Source: Catenulispora pinisilvae (lineage in GTDB: Bacteria > Actinomycetota > Actinomycetes > Streptomycetales > Catenulisporaceae). From it: 44,439 nt of DNA. The notes below the pieces were generated by a model, which saw nothing but the letters and a program-made list of their open reading frames with translations, ran no database searches and was not told the origin of the DNA. Numbering within the stretch: position 1 is the stretch's first letter; each line of letters opens with the position of its first letter. The position numbers and the translations under genes were made by a program. The DNA lies in NCBI RefSeq assembly GCF_015356865.1, contig NZ_JAAFZA010000069.1:1-44439 (forward strand), in the 5' to 3' direction. Shown in pieces: positions 1-8,237 of the stretch.

Positions 1-96
1 GGCGCGGGCCAGGATCCCCCGATCATCCCGGCCCCGACACCCCTGCAACTACGACTACTCGACCTGCTTGGCATCGACCCACGCCGACTCCGCTGA
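1..96 (+). CDS. 3' end of an unidentified gene (partial)
   Basis: Frame 1 is open from the window edge to a TGA at 94-96 and gives a 31-residue tail ending in LLDLLGIDPRRLR. The codons are GC-rich at third positions, as in real genes here. The pattern of a short proline-rich stretch, then TPLQ, then a leucine-rich helix resembles the C-termini of some actinobacterial transposases. That is a weak memory-based resemblance, not an identification. The rest of the gene lies outside the window. Confidence 0.4.
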   Translation, partial: GAGQDPPIIPAPTPLQLRLLDLLGIDPRRLR

Positions 97-266
97 CGAT
101 CCTCAGGGCGCGGAATACGGGGCTAGCCCGAAGCCAAGAATTGCTGCGATTCCTGTACGGATCCTGCGCCCTGATACGGGCGACACCCCCGACGGTATCC
201 GGTTCACGTTTGCTCCAGCTGTTGCCAAGAGATTGATATAGCGAGCGTGACCGTATCAAGCACTTT

Positions 267-292
267 CGCCCGCTCCGCCCTTCAAGCGGGCG
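267..292. terminator. Hairpin, candidate terminator of the upstream partial gene
   Basis: CGCCCGCT (267-274) pairs perfectly with AGCGGGCG (285-292), giving an 8-bp GC-rich stem with a 10-nt loop. There is no U-tract, which is common for actinobacterial terminators. It lies 170 bp after the stop of the partial gene at the left edge. Confidence 0.4.
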
Positions 293-300
293 CGGAGACC

Positions 301-387
301 GAATCGTTAGCGGTGACCGGTACCTCGGAGCTTCGAGTTACCAAGATCTCACGCCCGGTGTCGAAGTTGATCTTTAGGTAACGATTC
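301..387. promoter_or_regulatory. Overlapping inverted repeats that could form alternative structures
   Basis: Three pairings are visible. GAATCGTTA (301-309) pairs with TAACGATTC (379-387). CTTCGA (331-336) pairs with TCGAAG (361-366). GTTACC-AAGATC (337-348) pairs with GATCTT-ta-GGTAAC (369-382), with a 2-nt bulge. The third pairing shares bases with the first and crosses the second, so two mutually exclusive folds are possible in RNA. Whether they matter is unknown. The arms could equally be protein-binding sites or the decayed end of a mobile element. Confidence 0.35.
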
Positions 388-439
388 AGCTCTCTCAACT
401 GGTGGCTAGCCATACATGACTGGACATCAAGGGTCTGGA

Positions 440-492
440 CTGTTTACGGTTCCACAGCTCGACGTGTCGATCACCGTCGAGCCCGTAAACAG
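440..492. promoter_or_regulatory. Large inverted repeat just upstream of the RHS start codon
   Basis: Outer arms CTGTTTACGG (440-449) and CCGTAAACAG (483-492) are perfectly complementary. So are inner arms GCTCGACG (457-464) and CGTCGAGC (475-482). On the right side the arms are contiguous, and on the left they are split by 7 nt, so the RNA would form an 18-bp stem with one bulge and a 10-nt loop. The structure ends 21 nt before the ATG at 514. It could act as a leader hairpin affecting translation or as an operator. Confidence 0.5.
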
Positions 493-513
493 AACAGTTG
501 GGGTGGGCCGCAC

Positions 514-3500
514 ATGGGTGGCTGGGGCCGGGGAATCGCGCGTCGGCGCGGTGGCTGGTGGCGTCTCGTTACGTCGATGGTTTGGGTTTTCGTGGCAGCT
601 CTGGTCGTGGGAATGACTAATGCCCCCGCTGCTGCGGCTGCGACCTACAAGAAGCACCAGCTGTGGACACCGCCCAACACGGCCGTCGCGACGGCCAAGT
701 CGGTTGCAGGCACGAACGCGACCGCGGCCAAGCCGACGTCACATCCGGCGATGCCTCAGTGGCATCCCGCGACGAACGCCGGCTCGACCGCGCCGACGCC
801 GGCTCCGCGGACCATGTCGCTGATGGCGACGACGGCGACCACCGGCTCGTCGTCCACCCCTCCGGCCGGGTCGGGCGGGTCACCCACCGCGACCTCCCTG
901 TCCAGCTCGGACACCTGGAGCGGGGGCGGCGAGTCGGGCTCGTTCACCTACTCCTATCCGATCCAGGTCCCGGGAACGCTGGGCGGCACGGCGCCGAAGG
1001 TCGCGCTGTCGTACAACTCCGGTGATGTGGACGGCAAGACATCCGCGACCAACAGCCAGACGTCGTGGATCGGTGACGGGTGGTCCTACCAGCCTGGCTT
1101 TGTCGAGCGCAGCTACAAGCCGTGCGCCAAGGACGGTATCGCCAACTCGGGTGACCTCTGCTGGGCCGGGAACAACGCGGTGACGATCTCGTTGCCCGGC
1201 TACAGCGGCGCGATCGTTCGCGATGACAGCACCGGCACCTACAAGCTGGCTGCCGACAACGGGGCCACCGTGTCGCTGGTGACCGGAGCCAGCAACGGCG
1301 CAAACGGCGGGGAGTACTGGAAGGTCACCACTGCGGACGGGACTTCCTACTACTTCGGCGCCAACCACGCCCCCGGCACTACCGCCGACCCGGCTACGAA
1401 CTCTGCGTTCACCGTTCCCGTCTACTCGCCCAACAGCGGCGACCCCTGCTACTCCAGCTCGACCGGCCCGGCGTCCTGGTGCCAGATGGCCTGGCGTTGG
1501 AACCTCGACTTCGTTGTGGACCCGCACGGGAACCTCACCCGCTACGACTGGGCGCCAGAGACGAACTACTACAGCCGGGGTGAAGGCCAGAACAGCGGCA
1601 AGGGCACGCTGACTGCGTATACCCGAGGCGGCAACCTGTCATCGACTTCCTATGGCTACCGGCTGTCCGACGAGACCGCCGGCACCAAGCCCGCTTCGCA
1701 GATTCTGTTCGGCACCACCGAGCGTTGCACTGGTTCGTCGACGATCTGCCAAACGTCCAACCTGCTCGGCACCACCGGCACGTTGAACATCGCCAATCCG
1801 GGCTTCGAGTCGGGTTCGTGCACCGGCTGGACCTGCTCCGGAGGCGCGGCCGTGCAGACCGGATCGCCGCACACCGGGACGCACGCGCTGAATATCCCCG
1901 CGGGAGGTTCCGCGACGCAGACGGTGACCGGCCTGAGCCCGTCCACCACGTACACCGCGACCGTGTACGGAGGTGGCGGGAGCTGCGTGACCCTGGCTGC
2001 GAGCGCTTTCGACAGCGCTGGCACTACAGCCTCGTCCTGCGTCGGTTCGGGTACCTTCTACAGCCCGGGGTCGGTGACTTTCACCACCGGGGCGTCCAAC
2101 ACGAGCGTCAGTCTCATCCTGTCGGCGCCGAGCGCAAACACCGGGCCGGTGTGGGTAGACGACGTCTCAGCCCAAATCAGTCCTTCGTACTGGCCCGACG
2201 CCCCGGCCGATCAGAACTGCAATGCCACGGGCAGCTGCTACGTCGGCTCGCCCACGTTCTGGTCGACGAAGATGCTGTCGAGCATCAGCACCCAGACGAT
2301 GGTCGGCAGCGCGTATCAGACCATTGACTCCTACGCGATCAACCACAGCTTCCCGGACCCGGGCGATGGGCAGCGCCCCGCGCTGTGGCTGTCCTCGATC
2401 TCCCGCACCGCCACGAACGGCCAGCCCTCGATCACGCTGCCGAACGTCACGTTCTACGGCAGCCAGTACGCGAACCGCGTCCCCGGCCAGACTGTCGGCG
2501 GACAAGGGCTACCGGCCAACATCCACTACCGGCTGACCGAGATCGATGACGAACTCGGATCCGCCGTCACCGTTTCCTACTCCAACACCGTTCCCGGTGT
2601 CGCTGCCTGTAGCCAGCCGAGTGGGGTGCCCGCGCAGGATGCGAACCATCAGCTCTGCTTCCCGGCGTACTGGACGCCGCCGAACCAGAGCACGCCGATT
2701 CTGGACTGGTTCAACAAGTACGTGGTCACTTCGGTGACGGTGTCGGACAAGGCGACCTCGACCCCCGGACGCACCACCAACTACACCTACGGCGGCACTC
2801 CGGCCTGGCACTCCAACGACAGCGAGACAGCCGATCCGACGCAGCGGGTCTGGGACCAGTGGCGGGGCTTTGGCCAGGTCACGACCAACGCCGGTACTGC
2901 ACCGGATCCGATCACCGCGACCACGACCACGTACCTGCGCGGCATGAACGCCGACATCAACGCAGCCGGAGCGGCGCAGACCGTCAACGTCACCGACTCC
3001 CAAGGCGGCGTGCACTCCGATGACGCAGCCCTGGCCGGGTACGTGCTGGAGACTCAGACCTACACCGCTGCCGGCGGGAGCGTCGTCAAGGACGTCATCA
3101 ACACGCCGGGCATCAATGCGACGACTGCGACTCACGCGCGCACAAGTCCGCTGCCGGTCCAATACGCGAAGATGGCCGACACAAGCAAGACGGTCACGCG
3201 GAACCTGCTGGCCAGCGGAAGCTGGGACAGCAGCGAAGTCGACTACACCTATGACGCGGCGCATGCCAACCGGCTGACTGTCACAGACGACAAGGGCGAC
3301 GGGACTCCCGGCGTTCCCGAGATCTGCACGTCGGTCAGCTACGCGTCCTCCGCGGCGAATCCGCAGATGCTCACCTACGCCAGCCGGACGCTCAGCATCT
3401 CAGCTCCCTGCGGTGCCACGCCTACCGCCGCCAACACCGTGTCGGACACCCGGACCCTCTACGATGGCGCGACCGACACCGGTCTGGGCGCCATCGGCGG

Positions 3501-6500
3501 CGCCGGTGACGCCACCACTGCCGAGGTGCTGGACCATTACGACTCCGGCAACCCGGCCTATGTCACTACGAACTCCTCGGTCTTCGACGCCTATGGTCGT
3601 ACGACGAGTTCGACCGATCCCAACGCCACGGACGCCAGTCACCCCGGCGGTGCGACCACGACTACTGCCTACAGCCCGGCTGCGGGCGCACTCCCGACAC
3701 AGGTCGTCACGACCGCCCCGCTGGGCTGGCAGTCGACCAGCACTTTGGACCCGGGGCGCGGGCAGCCGACCCACACGGTCGATGCGAACGGGAACGTCAC
3801 AGACGTTACCTACGACGCGATCGGCCGGGTCACCGCTGCTTGGAGTCCGACGTGGCCCAAGGCTGCGAACCCGACCACGCCGAGTGAGAAGTTCACCTAC
3901 TCGGTCAACGGGACTACTGGTCCGTCCTGGACCCAGACCCAGACCTTGCACGAGGACCTCACCTACGGTTCCGCCTACCAGATTCTCAACGGCTTCGGCG
4001 ATGTCCGGCAGACGCAGACCGACGCACCGGACAACTCCGGCGGTCGTGACGTCGTCGACACCTTCTACGACACTCACGGTTGGAAGCAGAAGGTCTCCAA
4101 CGCCTACTACAACTCCACGGCGTCTTCCTCGACGATCCTCGTCGTCAACGACAATGCGGTCCCCGGGCAGACCCTGACCACCTACGACGGTATGGGGCGG
4201 ACCGTCGGGAGTGGCTTCTACTCTTACGCCCAGCCGCAGTGGCAGACCACGACGGCCTACCCCGGCGCCAACGAAACCGACGTTACCCCGCCGACCGGCC
4301 AGGCGCCGACCACGACGATCACCGACGCTCGGGGACACACCACCGCACTGTGGCGCTACCACACCGCCACGGCCACGCGGAGTGCCAGCGACGCCGACGT
4401 GACGACGTACGGCTACAACGCCGCCGGGCAGCAGACCTCGATGACCGACGCCACCGGCAAGAACACCTGGACCTCCACGTACGACCTGCGCGGACGCAAG
4501 GTTCAGACCGTCGACCCGGACGCCGGCACATCCAGCACCACCTACGACACCGACTCGCGCACCGCCACCACGACCGACGGTCGGGGCCAGATTCTCTCCT
4601 ACAGCTACGACCTGCTGGGCCGTAAGACCGGGGAGTTCTCGGGGGCGTCGACCACGGACCCGACCAAGCAGCTGGCCGGGTGGACGTGGGACACATTGGC
4701 GAAGGGACAGCTCACCTCGTCGACGCGGTACACGGGCGGTGCTTCCGGTCCGGCCTACACCAGCGCCGTGAACGGATACACGGCCGACTACAAGCCGACC
4801 GGTTCGACCATCACCATCCCGTCGACCGAGGGTTCGCTCGCGGGAAGCTACAGCACCAACATCGCCTATACCCCGGCAACGGAACTGCTCGACCACACCG
4901 ACATGCCCGCAGCCGGCGGTCTGCCAGCGGAGTCCGTCGGCTACTCGTATAACTCCTTCGGCCTGGCCATGGCGATGGGAGGCACGGTCGACTATCTCAG
5001 CGGCATGACTTACGACGGTTTCGGCAAACCGCTGCGCGCGACCTTCGGCGACATGCCCAACCAGGCCGTGCAGACGTACAACTACGACGCCGCGACTGCT
5101 CGGCCGTTGTCGGTCACAGTCGACAAGGAGAACGGCAGCCGATCGGTCGACATCACCTCCTACACCTACAACACCGGTGGCCAGATCACGTCCGCCAAGG
5201 ACCAGCAGGACAGCGGCGCGACCGACATGCAGTGCTATGCGTACGACTACGCCGGGCGCCTCGCCACCGCCTGGACTGACAAGGGCACGGTGAGCACCGC
5301 GGCGTCCCCTTCGGTCCCTGGCATCGGCGGCTGCGTCAACAGCACCCCGTCGGGCACGACGGTCGGCGGCCCCGCACCGTACTGGCAGTCGTACACCTAC
5401 GACATCGCCGGCAACCGCACCGGCGAGACCGACCACGACGCCACGGGCAACACTGCCAACGACGTCACGCACACCTACAACTACCCGGCTCCCGGCACCC
5501 CTGGCCCGCACACGTCGACATCCACGACGATCAGCGGCGGTACGACCGGCACGGACACCTACACCTACGACGCCGCAGGCAACACGGTGACCCGCAAGCT
5601 CGCTGCCGGCGCTAACCAGACCCTCACCTGGGACGCGGAAGGTCGGCTCGCGACGGTCACGGACAGCGCTACCGGCAAGACCTCCAGCTACCTGTACGAC
5701 GCGTCCGGCGGACTGCTGCTACAGAAGGACCCCACCGAGACCGTCCTGTACCTCGACGGGCAGGAGATCCACCTCTCCGCACTGAACGCACTTTCCGGAG
5801 TGCGATACGTCACGATGCCGGGCGGAGCCAAGGTCGTCGAGCAGTCCAACGGCACCAACAGCTATGAATTCTCCAACCTGCAGAACACCGGCACCACAGT
5901 CATCAACACCACCACCCTGCAGGTGACACGTCGGTATTTCGACCCGTATGGTCGTGCACGCGGGGCTGCGCCGACCGCGTGGTCGGACGAGCATGCGTTC
6001 CTGGACAAGCCGACGGACTCGGCTACGGGACTCGACATGGTGGGCGCACGTGCCTACGACCCGAGTGCCGGGCGGTTCGTCTCCCGTGACCCGATCAACG
6101 AACAGGATGACCCCAATCAGTACGGCGGGTACACGTATGCCGGTGCGGATCCTGTGAACGGCAGCGACCCCACGGGGCTCATCACAGAGTGCGAGGATAC
6201 ATGTCGCCCTGGTGATGTCACTATCACTACCGGGAACAACGGCACTACCGGCACGGAGACGTATTCCGATGGGAGTAAGTCGACGTTCACGCCGCCGTCT
6301 CCTCCGATGCATCACGTGACGGCGGGTCAGCGTGGGTTCGTGGGCCCGCTGCAACCCGCGGCGTGCACGTATGGAACGGCCGGCTGCGCAGGGCCGCCGT
6401 CGCATCCCAAACCTGCTCAGGCGGCTCCCGTCGGTCCGACACTCGGTAATAGTCCGGTACTGACTCACCCGGTTGGGCCGCCCTCTGACAGCGGACTACT

Positions 6501-6861
6501 TCCGTTGTGGTTGTGGCAGCTTCCGTTTTCTCAGTGGCCGCAACCCGGCCCTGGTACTTCTTGGCTGTGGTTCGATGCGAAAAACCCCAACTGGGTCATG
6601 CGGAAGGGAATTCCTGGATTTCACTGGATGGATGAGCTCGGGGTCGAACACCAGAACCGCATTGAATGGGATAAGGCGCATGGCTGGCATTACAATCCCG
6701 CTGGCAGTGACGATCACTTGCCCTGGTACGACGGGGCCAAGGATGCCGTCGGTCGCGGCCTCAGCAATGTTGGCAAGGCATTGATGAATGGCGCGGATAT
6801 CATCCCGGACTTCATTCCGGGGAACATGATCCCCCAGGATCCGGCAAACACCATCGACTGA
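514..6861 (+). CDS. Secreted RHS/YD-repeat polymorphic toxin with SpvB-like N-terminal region
   Basis: The 2115-aa product begins with a signal peptide: Arg-rich n-region, hydrophobic core near residues 22-36, and an Ala-rich cleavage region near 38-43. A Thr/Pro/Ala-rich linker follows. At about 125-200 is an SpvB/TcdB-like segment (SGSFTYSYPIQVPGT, IGDGWSYQPGFVERSYKPC). Residues 426-552 look like an inserted carbohydrate-binding-module-type beta-sandwich (NPGFESGSCTGWTCSGG). Dozens of YD repeats form the shell up to the RHS core hallmark ARAYDPSAGRFVSRDPI near residue 1850 and DPTGL near 1886. The last 225 residues are a variable tip (GFHWMDELGVEHQNR, WDKAHGWHYNPAGSDDH) that I cannot assign to a toxin family. 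In this family the shell encapsulates the C-terminal toxin. The ATG at 514 is chosen because it gives a normal signal peptide. The stop overlaps an ATG (TGATG) and the next gene is a candidate immunity gene. Confidence 0.9.
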   Translation: MGGWGRGIARRRGGWWRLVTSMVWVFVAALVVGMTNAPAAAAATYKKHQLWTPPNTAVATAKSVAGTNATAAKPTSHPAMPQWHPATNAGSTAPTPAPRTMSLMATTATTGSSSTPPAGSGGSPTATSLSSSDTWSGGGESGSFTYSYPIQVPGTLGGTAPKVALSYNSGDVDGKTSATNSQTSWIGDGWSYQPGFVERSYKPCAKDGIANSGDLCWAGNNAVTISLPGYSGAIVRDDSTGTYKLAADNGATVSLVTGASNGANGGEYWKVTTADGTSYYFGANHAPGTTADPATNSAFTVPVYSPNSGDPCYSSSTGPASWCQMAWRWNLDFVVDPHGNLTRYDWAPETNYYSRGEGQNSGKGTLTAYTRGGNLSSTSYGYRLSDETAGTKPASQILFGTTERCTGSSTICQTSNLLGTTGTLNIANPGFESGSCTGWTCSGGAAVQTGSPHTGTHALNIPAGGSATQTVTGLSPSTTYTATVYGGGGSCVTLAASAFDSAGTTASSCVGSGTFYSPGSVTFTTGASNTSVSLILSAPSANTGPVWVDDVSAQISPSYWPDAPADQNCNATGSCYVGSPTFWSTKMLSSISTQTMVGSAYQTIDSYAINHSFPDPGDGQRPALWLSSISRTATNGQPSITLPNVTFYGSQYANRVPGQTVGGQGLPANIHYRLTEIDDELGSAVTVSYSNTVPGVAACSQPSGVPAQDANHQLCFPAYWTPPNQSTPILDWFNKYVVTSVTVSDKATSTPGRTTNYTYGGTPAWHSNDSETADPTQRVWDQWRGFGQVTTNAGTAPDPITATTTTYLRGMNADINAAGAAQTVNVTDSQGGVHSDDAALAGYVLETQTYTAAGGSVVKDVINTPGINATTATHARTSPLPVQYAKMADTSKTVTRNLLASGSWDSSEVDYTYDAAHANRLTVTDDKGDGTPGVPEICTSVSYASSAANPQMLTYASRTLSISAPCGATPTAANTVSDTRTLYDGATDTGLGAIGGAGDATTAEVLDHYDSGNPAYVTTNSSVFDAYGRTTSSTDPNATDASHPGGATTTTAYSPAAGALPTQVVTTAPLGWQSTSTLDPGRGQPTHTVDANGNVTDVTYDAIGRVTAAWSPTWPKAANPTTPSEKFTYSVNGTTGPSWTQTQTLHEDLTYGSAYQILNGFGDVRQTQTDAPDNSGGRDVVDTFYDTHGWKQKVSNAYYNSTASSSTILVVNDNAVPGQTLTTYDGMGRTVGSGFYSYAQPQWQTTTAYPGANETDVTPPTGQAPTTTITDARGHTTALWRYHTATATRSASDADVTTYGYNAAGQQTSMTDATGKNTWTSTYDLRGRKVQTVDPDAGTSSTTYDTDSRTATTTDGRGQILSYSYDLLGRKTGEFSGASTTDPTKQLAGWTWDTLAKGQLTSSTRYTGGASGPAYTSAVNGYTADYKPTGSTITIPSTEGSLAGSYSTNIAYTPATELLDHTDMPAAGGLPAESVGYSYNSFGLAMAMGGTVDYLSGMTYDGFGKPLRATFGDMPNQAVQTYNYDAATARPLSVTVDKENGSRSVDITSYTYNTGGQITSAKDQQDSGATDMQCYAYDYAGRLATAWTDKGTVSTAASPSVPGIGGCVNSTPSGTTVGGPAPYWQSYTYDIAGNRTGETDHDATGNTANDVTHTYNYPAPGTPGPHTSTSTTISGGTTGTDTYTYDAAGNTVTRKLAAGANQTLTWDAEGRLATVTDSATGKTSSYLYDASGGLLLQKDPTETVLYLDGQEIHLSALNALSGVRYVTMPGGAKVVEQSNGTNSYEFSNLQNTGTTVINTTTLQVTRRYFDPYGRARGAAPTAWSDEHAFLDKPTDSATGLDMVGARAYDPSAGRFVSRDPINEQDDPNQYGGYTYAGADPVNGSDPTGLITECEDTCRPGDVTITTGNNGTTGTETYSDGSKSTFTPPSPPMHHVTAGQRGFVGPLQPAACTYGTAGCAGPPSHPKPAQAAPVGPTLGNSPVLTHPVGPPSDSGLLPLWLWQLPFSQWPQPGPGTSWLWFDAKNPNWVMRKGIPGFHWMDELGVEHQNRIEWDKAHGWHYNPAGSDDHLPWYDGAKDAVGRGLSNVGKALMNGADIIPDFIPGNMIPQDPANTID

Positions 6862-6896
6862 TGTGGAGGCCGGTGAGTGGCCGCGCGCTAGACTCT

Positions 6897-6934
6897 GTCC
6901 GTCCGGCATCCATGATCATGAATGCCGGACGGAC
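6897..6934. terminator. Perfect 13-bp hairpin between the RHS gene and the next gene
   Basis: GTCCGTCCGGCAT (6897-6909) is perfectly complementary to ATGCCGGACGGAC (6922-6934). The 12-nt loop itself contains the palindrome CATGATCATG (6911-6920). It begins 35 nt after the RHS stop and ends 25 nt before the ATG at 6960. This is the strongest simple hairpin I found in the window. It is most likely a terminator without a U-tract, or a processing site that separates toxin and downstream-gene expression. Confidence 0.65.
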
Positions 6935-6959
6935 GCGTCGTTCGAGTAAGTGGGTTGTT

Positions 6960-7436
6960 ATGGAAACGGCTGACGGATACCTTGAGCTCGTCCTGGTCCC
7001 AGCCCTGGGCTACGACGAGAAGAAAATGGTGGTGGAGGCGGTCGCTGGGACGGTGTGGCACCTGGTTGACCAGGCCAGTATCGATTTGATCAGTGACCAC
7101 CCTTGGCCGCGCCAGTCGGGCGGATCCCTTGATCGCCTCATGGCGGCCCTGGTTCGTCAGCGGTCGGTGCTGCGAGGTCGCCAAAAGCAAACTATAAATC
7201 TAGATATCGATGTGGCCGATGATCGCGAAGTCGCCGCCTTTCTTGATCTGGTCCCGTACACGATCAGTGCGGAGGCATGGTGCGGCAGCGTCGCTTTGAT
7301 TGATGCCGCGGATAGCGGGAGTGTTCGCTTTCAGATGCCGGCCTTGCTGCAGGGCAGGCTGACCGAACTAGTATCAGACCGTGGCATGGATATCGGTCAA
7401 GTGCTCGTTCCATCTCCGCCGGACGAGCACCGCTAA
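6960..7436 (+). CDS. Putative immunity protein for the upstream RHS toxin
   Basis: The product is a 158-aa acidic, apparently cytoplasmic protein (METADGYLELVLVPALGYDE...) with no signal peptide, membrane segment or motif I recognise. An in-frame ATG at 6861 overlaps the RHS stop and would give 191 aa. I prefer 6960 because the earlier start would place the 13-bp hairpin inside the coding sequence, and the added residues look non-globular. The immunity assignment is inference from position only. Small unrelated genes directly after an RHS toxin tip are usually its immunity genes. The gene is followed by a membrane gene (7537) that has a near-identical copy at 42557. Confidence 0.55.
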   Translation: METADGYLELVLVPALGYDEKKMVVEAVAGTVWHLVDQASIDLISDHPWPRQSGGSLDRLMAALVRQRSVLRGRQKQTINLDIDVADDREVAAFLDLVPYTISAEAWCGSVALIDAADSGSVRFQMPALLQGRLTELVSDRGMDIGQVLVPSPPDEHR

Positions 7437-7483
7437 TGGTGACTTCATCGCCTGTGGTGTCGGCAGCACGTCCATGGCTGTGA

Positions 7484-8237
7484 CGCGTGGAGCGGAAGCG
7501 GGAGTAGCCGACACTGTGGAAGTGGTACAGACATAAATGGCCGGACCTACGGTTACCCGGGCCTCGTTCACCACGTACTCGAGCAACGAGATCACGATCC
7601 GGAACAAGACCAAGGCGATTGGGGCCATCGGCCTTGGCGCGGTGGCTGCTGGCTCGCTTCTGATCGGCGCCTTTGTCGCGGTCGCCAAGGGGAACACCTC
7701 CGCTGCCTTCGTGGGAACGCCGATCGGCGGGTTCCTCTTCTACGTTTGCTGGCTCGTCGGGTGGCGGGCAACGATCCGGCTCAGGCCTGAGGGGATCGTT
7801 GTCGAAAACTGCATCGTCCGGCTCATGGTGCCGTGGCGTCTGGGGCGGCAGTTCGTGGTGTCGTCGGGCATCAAGCTGCGCTTGCTTGACGGGCGGATGA
7901 TTTCCACGTGGGCTTTCCAGGGCTCCCTGGGGGCTCAGCTCAACGGCTACTCGGCGTTCAAACCGATCCGGGACCGTCTCCAGGAGGAGAGCGACAAGAT
8001 CGTCTATTCCGTCCCGGTGGGCGCCTCGACGGCTGAGTACCGCTGGCGATTGCAGCTGCCCGACTTGTGGATCCTGTTTGCCCTCATCGGCGTGAGCGAG
8101 GCCGTCGTGGCCCTGGCGTACCTCCTCAGCTAAGGATTCACGATCCTTCGGGAACCGGTAAACGCGCCCCTGGGCTGGAGATCGTCGGGTTCGTTCGACG
8201 CAGGGGTGTGATGTTCGCCAACGTGTGTTCAGTCGGC
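7484..8237 (+). repeat. Direct repeat, copy 1 (membrane-gene module)
   Basis: This segment matches 42541-43253 at high identity and in the same orientation. Homology starts around an ACRCGTGGAGCGGAAG motif, runs through the whole membrane gene, and continues about 100 bp past its stop into non-coding DNA, ending near TGTGTTCAGTCG. Copy 1 has about 38 extra bases between the upstream motif and the gene start. The noncoding match shows that a DNA segment, not just a protein family, is duplicated. Confidence 0.85.
7537..8133 (+). CDS. Small membrane protein, PH-like (copy 1)
   Basis: The protein is 198 aa. Two hydrophobic segments lie at about 27-51 (AIGAIGLGAVAAGSLLIGAF) and 58-75 (FVGTPIGGFLFYVCWLVGW). 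A basic soluble part with RATIRLRPEGIVVENCIVR and VPWRLGRQFV follows, and a final hydrophobic segment lies at about 176-198. The two N-terminal membrane helices followed by a beta-rich 'translate external strand pattern to surface' region resemble bacterial PH-domain (bPH) membrane proteins. I rate that as probable, not certain. Copy 2 at 42557 has exactly the same length and differs at about 21 of 198 residues, clustered at the N-terminus, at RMISTW and near the C-terminus. No strong Shine-Dalgarno sequence precedes this ATG, whereas copy 2 has one. Confidence 0.75.
   Translation: MAGPTVTRASFTTYSSNEITIRNKTKAIGAIGLGAVAAGSLLIGAFVAVAKGNTSAAFVGTPIGGFLFYVCWLVGWRATIRLRPEGIVVENCIVRLMVPWRLGRQFVVSSGIKLRLLDGRMISTWAFQGSLGAQLNGYSAFKPIRDRLQEESDKIVYSVPVGASTAEYRWRLQLPDLWILFALIGVSEAVVALAYLLS

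Larger units (their letters stand above)
97..513. other. Long structured leader/intergenic region upstream of the first RHS gene
   Basis: No convincing gene lies in these 417 bases. The stretch is less GC-rich than its surroundings and unusually rich in inverted repeats, annotated separately at 267-292, 301-387 and 440-492. It separates the partial upstream gene from the RHS gene starting at 514 and probably carries that gene's promoter and untranslated leader. I could not pick a convincing -35/-10 pair. Confidence 0.5.

Noticed and set aside
416-616. 66-codon frame starting at ATG 416
   Set aside because: It would run through the large hairpin and overlap the signal peptide of the RHS gene in another frame.
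3400-5511. 703-codon minus-strand open frame antisense to the RHS gene
   Set aside because: Arg/Val/Gly-rich with no domain. It is the shadow of the repetitive high-GC RHS gene.
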